Assembly: GCA_021804565.1 (NCBI GenBank)
Contig: JAJZHK010000028.1
Coordinates: 1-36,943 of the forward strand
Reading direction: 5' to 3'
Source of the DNA: Pseudomonadota bacterium
Lineage (GTDB): Bacteria; Pseudomonadota; Gammaproteobacteria; Pseudomonadales; Moraxellaceae
DNA: 36,943 bases
The position numbers and the translations under genes were made by a program. Positions 33,750 to 36,943 of this stretch are shown piece by piece (the first letter of the stretch is position 1; every line of letters begins with the position of its first letter). The notes under the pieces were generated by a model, which ran no database searches, was not told the origin of the DNA, and worked only from the letters and a program-made list of their open reading frames with translations.

Positions 33750-34985
33750 ATGTTGAAACCGCTTTCTTTGTTCATAGGTCTGCGTTACACGCGGGCGCAA
33801 AAGCGCAATCATTTCATTTCCTTTATTTCCATGACCTCGATCCTCGGTTTGACCCTGGGTGTGGCGGTCATGATCACGGTGCTGTCCGTGATGAATGGCT
33901 TTGACCATGAATTGCGTACCCGCATCCTGGGCATGGTGCCGCAAGCGATGATCAACACCTACCAGCCTATCGAAGACTGGCCGGACCTTGCCCAGGTAGT
34001 CAAAAAGCAGCCGCAAGTGCTGGGTGTGGCGCCTTTTATACAGATGCAGGGCATGTTGACGGCTTCAGGCCAGGTCAGTGGTGCGTTCATCACCGGCGTC
34101 TTGCCTGCTGCCGAGAAGACCGTTTCCATCATCGATAGCGCCATGCTGCGTGGCCATCTCGTGGATCTGCATCCAGGACAGTTTGGCATCATCCTGGGCC
34201 AGGGTCTGGCCACCGCTCTGGGGGTCGGGGTGGGCAGCCAGGTTATGCTGGTTTTGCCCGAGGCCTCGCCCTCTCCGGCGGGGATCATCCCTCGCTTCAA
34301 GCGCTTTACCGTGGTTGGGGTGTTCAAGGTGGGGGCCGAGGTCGATGGCTCGCTGGCCTATGTCCACATTGAGGACGCCGCGCGCCTCTTGCGCATGCCT
34401 GGGCAAGTTCAGGGGGTGCGCCTGCGTTTGCGCGATCTCTTTCAGGCGCCTGTGGTCGTCCGCCAGATCCTCGCCCAAGTGAGCGATAATTTTTATGGCA
34501 GCACCTGGGAGGACACCCAGGGCAATCTTTTCAGTGCGATCAAGATGGAAAAGACGATGATGGCTCTGCTGCTTTTTCTTATCGTCGCTGTTGCCGCTTT
34601 CAATATCGTCTCCAGTCTGGTGATGACGGTCACCGACAAAAAGGCCGATATCGCCATTTTGCGCACCCTGGGCGCCAGCCCGGCGACGATACAGCGCATC
34701 TTCATGGTGCAGGGCAGCTTCATCGGTCTCGTCGGTACCGGGCTCGGCGTGTTGTTCGGGGTCCTGCTCTCGCTCAGCATCAGCGCCATCGTCGACGGCA
34801 TACAGCACCTTTTCGGTCTCGACCTTTTTGCTGCCTATTTCGTCGACTATCTGCCGTCGCGCTTGCAGCTGAGTGACGTCGTGCTGGTTGCGGCGATCGC
34901 GCTGGTCTTGAGCTTTTTGGCCACCCTTTATCCTTCGCGCCGAGCCGCGCAAGTGCAACCGGCGGAGGCCCTGCGCTATGAGTGA
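33750..34985 (+). CDS. lolC: Lipoprotein-releasing ABC permease, LolC/LolE (LolF-like)
   Basis: A 411-residue inner-membrane permease of the LolCDE complex, which extracts outer-membrane lipoproteins and passes them to LolA. It opens with FIGLRYTRAQKRNHFISFIS and the first TM helix (ILGLTLGVAVMITVLSVMNG), then a large periplasmic domain, then three C-terminal TM helices (for instance MALLLFLIVAVAAFNIVSSL). The final TLYPSRRAAQVQPAEALRYE is typical. Only one such permease is present beside lolD, where Pseudomonas has two flanking genes, so it may work as a LolF-type homodimer. It overlaps lolD by eight bases. The symbol is family-level. Confidence 0.92.
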   Translation: MLKPLSLFIGLRYTRAQKRNHFISFISMTSILGLTLGVAVMITVLSVMNGFDHELRTRILGMVPQAMINTYQPIEDWPDLAQVVKKQPQVLGVAPFIQMQGMLTASGQVSGAFITGVLPAAEKTVSIIDSAMLRGHLVDLHPGQFGIILGQGLATALGVGVGSQVMLVLPEASPSPAGIIPRFKRFTVVGVFKVGAEVDGSLAYVHIEDAARLLRMPGQVQGVRLRLRDLFQAPVVVRQILAQVSDNFYGSTWEDTQGNLFSAIKMEKTMMALLLFLIVAVAAFNIVSSLVMTVTDKKADIAILRTLGASPATIQRIFMVQGSFIGLVGTGLGVLFGVLLSLSISAIVDGIQHLFGLDLFAAYFVDYLPSRLQLSDVVLVAAIALVLSFLATLYPSRRAAQVQPAEALRYE

Positions 34986-35667
34986 GTTGGTTCTTCAGGC
35001 CCAGGGTGTGGCCAAGGTTTTTGATGAAAGCAGCGAGCACTTGCAGGTGCTGCATGGCGTTGATATCGCGCTTAAGGCCGGTGAGTTTGTGGCTATCGTC
35101 GGCAGCTCAGGTTCGGGCAAGACCACGCTTTTGCATATCCTCGGTGGTCTGGCCACCCCCAGTGCCGGCGAAGTGCGCTTGATGGGGCTGGACTTTAGCC
35201 GTCTCGATGAACGTGACCGTGGCCGTCTGCGCAATCTGCACATGGGCTTTGTCTACCAGTTTCATCATCTGCTGCCCGAGTTCAGTGCCCAGGAAAATGT
35301 CGCCATGCCTTTGCTGATCCGTGATATGCAGCCTGCACAGGCCATGCATCTGGCGGCGCAGATGCTAGATAGGGTAGGCTTGTCGGGGCGTTTGCAGCAC
35401 CGGCCGGCGGCGCTCTCCGGTGGCGAGCGCCAGCGTGTCGCCTTGGCGCGCGCTTTGGTCACGCGGCCGGCGGTGGTGTTGGCCGATGAGCCTACCGGCA
35501 ATCTCGATGAAAACAATGCGCGAGCCGTGCATGCGCTGCTGGTGGAACTGAACGAGCAACTGGGCACGAGTTTTGTTATCGTGACACACGAGCGGGCCTT
35601 GGCCGATCGTGCTCAGCGGGTCTTGAGCATGCGCGATGGGCGGCTTGAAGAACAACTGGATGTCTAG
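34978..35667 (+). CDS. lolD: Lipoprotein-releasing system ATP-binding protein LolD
   Basis: A 229-residue ABC ATPase powering lipoprotein release. Walker A GSSGSGKTTLL, Q-loop region FVYQFHHLLPEFSA (the LolD-type HHLLPEFSA is diagnostic), signature ALSGGERQRVALARAL, Walker B VVLADEPTGNLD and the switch His in VTHE are all intact. ATG 34978 lies within the last codons of the permease gene, implying coupled translation. Confidence 0.96.
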   Translation: MSELVLQAQGVAKVFDESSEHLQVLHGVDIALKAGEFVAIVGSSGSGKTTLLHILGGLATPSAGEVRLMGLDFSRLDERDRGRLRNLHMGFVYQFHHLLPEFSAQENVAMPLLIRDMQPAQAMHLAAQMLDRVGLSGRLQHRPAALSGGERQRVALARALVTRPAVVLADEPTGNLDENNARAVHALLVELNEQLGTSFVIVTHERALADRAQRVLSMRDGRLEEQLDV

Positions 35668-35679
35668 GGAGTAGTCAGG

Positions 35680-36309
35680 GTGTGGGATCTCGTCAAGTCC
35701 GGTGGTTGGGCCATGGTGCCCATCGTGGTGGTGTCGGTCGTCGCTTTGGCGATCACGCTGGAGCGGCTCTGGTCCTTGCGTCGTCAGCGCCTGGTCCCGC
35801 CGGATCTGCTCATGCAGGTCTGGAACTGGATACGCACCCAGCAACTGGATAAGGACAAGCTGCGCCAGATTCGTCAGGGTTCCCCCCTGGGGGAGATCTT
35901 TGCTGCGGGTCTGGTCAACTCGCAACATGGCCGGGAGATCATGAAAGAGGCCATCGAAGAGGCGGCAAGCCGGGTGGTGCACGAGATGGAGCGTTATATG
36001 ACGCTGCTCGGTACCATCGCCGTCATTTCGCCGCTGCTCGGTCTTTTGGGCACCGTCTTTGGCATCATCACCACCTTTTTGAGCATCACCTCGCACGGCA
36101 ATGCCGACCCCAGCATGCTGGCCAGCGGCATAGCGCAGGCCTTGGTGACCACCGCCGGCGGCCTGGTGGTCGCCATTCCCGCCCTCATCATGCATCGCTC
36201 GCTGATGCGTCATATCGGCACGATCACGGTGGAGATGGAGCAGCAGGCGATCAAGCTGGTCGATATCGTTCACGGTGATCGCGAAGTCGATGCGACGGGA
36301 GCGGCCTGA
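35680..36309 (+). CDS. ExbB/TolQ-family proton-channel protein
   Basis: A 209-residue inner-membrane protein of the MotA/TolQ/ExbB family. Three TM segments: about 6-28 (WAMVPIVVVSVVALAITLE), about 108-135 (LLGTIAVISPLLGLLGTVFG) and about 150-172 (ALVTTAGGLVVAIPALI). With the ExbD protein next door it would use the proton motive force. The GTG start at 35680 follows AGGGAG by eight bases. As in Pseudomonas, the pair sits between lol genes and lipid A export genes; no TonB or TolA gene is seen, so the powered partner is unknown. Confidence 0.92.
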   Translation: MWDLVKSGGWAMVPIVVVSVVALAITLERLWSLRRQRLVPPDLLMQVWNWIRTQQLDKDKLRQIRQGSPLGEIFAAGLVNSQHGREIMKEAIEEAASRVVHEMERYMTLLGTIAVISPLLGLLGTVFGIITTFLSITSHGNADPSMLASGIAQALVTTAGGLVVAIPALIMHRSLMRHIGTITVEMEQQAIKLVDIVHGDREVDATGAA

Positions 36310-36731
36310 TGCGCTTTCGTCGTCCGACGCAGGATCCTCTCGAGATCAATCTCACGCCATTGATCGACTGTCTTTTGTTCTTGCTGATATTTTTTATGCT
36401 TTCAACCAGTTTTACGCGTTCCGGCAGGCTGCACCTGACCCTGCCACGTGCCCATGATCAAAGCGCGGCCCCGGCGCCGAGCGCCCTGCTGACCGTCACC
36501 GTGACGCGCGAGGGTCATTACGCGGTCAATGGTCAGGATGTCAGCGCCAGCGATGAGGCCAGTTTGCAGGCCGCCCTGGCAGCGGCCAGCGGAGGCCGTC
36601 ATGATCAGGACTTTCTGATCGAGGCTGACGGCGCCTCACCGCACCAGTCGGTGGTGACGGTGATGGATGCCGCCGGCCGGCTCGGCTTCGTCAATATTTC
36701 CATAGCGACCCAGGACGCGCATGAGCACTGA
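36309..36731 (+). CDS. ExbD/TolR-family protein
   Basis: A 140-residue bitopic protein with a short cytoplasmic N-terminus, one TM helix (NLTPLIDCLLFLLIFFMLST) containing the proton-relay Asp (D20), and a periplasmic domain (about 45-140). Family features include GHYAVNGQDVSA and the final helix and strand region. ATG 36309 shares one base with the ExbB stop, and the gene end overlaps the msbA start by 11 bases, so the lol-exb-msbA genes form one operon. Confidence 0.92.
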   Translation: MRFRRPTQDPLEINLTPLIDCLLFLLIFFMLSTSFTRSGRLHLTLPRAHDQSAAPAPSALLTVTVTREGHYAVNGQDVSASDEASLQAALAAASGGRHDQDFLIEADGASPHQSVVTVMDAAGRLGFVNISIATQDAHEH

Positions 36732-36943
36732 GGATATCTATCCTGGTGCGGTGGTCCTGCGCCGCCTGCTCGGTTATACACGCCGCTATCTGCGCTATTT
36801 CATTCTCGGCATGCTGGGCTTTGCCTGCAATGCGGCCGCGGAAAATGGCGCGGTGCAGGTCATCAAGTTCATCACCGATGCGCTGACCCGCCACGATGCC
36901 CGAGCACAGTTCTGGATCCCGGCGCTGGTGGTCGCCCTGGTCG
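36721..36943 (+). CDS. msbA: Lipid A export permease/ATP-binding protein MsbA (5' part)
   Basis: The first 74 codons of a gene cut by the window end. The N-terminus MSTEDIYPGAVVLRRLLGYT leads into the first TM helix (YLRYFILGMLGFACNAAAEN) and a periplasmic turn (VIKFITDAL), the layout of MsbA. MsbA flips lipid A-core across the inner membrane. The ATPase domain is not visible; the call rests on the N-terminus and on position after exbB-exbD, as in Pseudomonas. ATG 36721 overlaps the exbD end by 11 bases. Confidence 0.75.
   Translation, partial: MSTEDIYPGAVVLRRLLGYTRRYLRYFILGMLGFACNAAAENGAVQVIKFITDALTRHDARAQFWIPALVVALV

Noticed and set aside
1..36943. CRISPR arrays, tRNA or rRNA genes, transposases, phage integration signals
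   Set aside because: None was found on reading either strand; coding density is high and intergenic gaps are short.

Overview
The window is about 37 kb of GC-rich, gene-dense chromosome from a Gram-negative bacterium, most likely a gammaproteobacterium of the order Pseudomonadales. The evidence is gene content and order: cysH-thrH-pabB, and GDPD / PilZ / lolC-lolD / exbB-exbD / msbA, both follow arrangements I know from Pseudomonas. A Fil-type surface locus and a single LolC/E-type permease point more towards Moraxellaceae-like relatives. The genus cannot be fixed from the sequence alone. I saw no rRNA, tRNA, CRISPR array, transposase or phage gene.

Region 1 (190-6860) is a compact signalling operon: a hybrid histidine kinase with three receiver domains, a CheR methyltransferase, a receiver/coiled-coil protein, a stand-alone CheB methylesterase domain and a REC-PAS-PilZ protein. 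It looks like a chemosensory-style module without MCP, CheA or CheW, with a likely cyclic-di-GMP output. Region 2 (6867-8467, minus strand) is a DUF432-like gene translationally coupled to a small MscS-type channel. Region 3 (8603-16054) is a type II secretion operon gspE-F-G-H-I-J-K-L-M, with neither gspC nor gspD beside it. Region 4 (16099-18832) holds cysH, thrH and pabB.

Region 5 (18998-30869) is the most distinctive part. Three secreted FilA/DUF6160-like proteins are interleaved with a TPR-GT41 (O-GlcNAc-transferase-like) glycosyltransferase. They are followed by an anchored C39-type cysteine peptidase, two outer-membrane beta-barrels (phenol-MetA-like and FadL-like) and two lipoproteins. 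The order matches what I recall of the poorly understood filABCDEF putative pilus locus of Acinetobacter. A working model is that FilA-like subunits are exported by Sec, perhaps glycosylated in the cytoplasm and processed by the C39 protein, then displayed or assembled by the barrels and lipoproteins.

Region 6 (30884-36943) returns to core functions: DAHP synthase, glycerophosphodiester phosphodiesterase, a small periplasmic protein, a PilZ protein, the lipoprotein exporter genes lolC-like/lolD, an ExbB/ExbD pair, and the start of msbA running off the end of the window.
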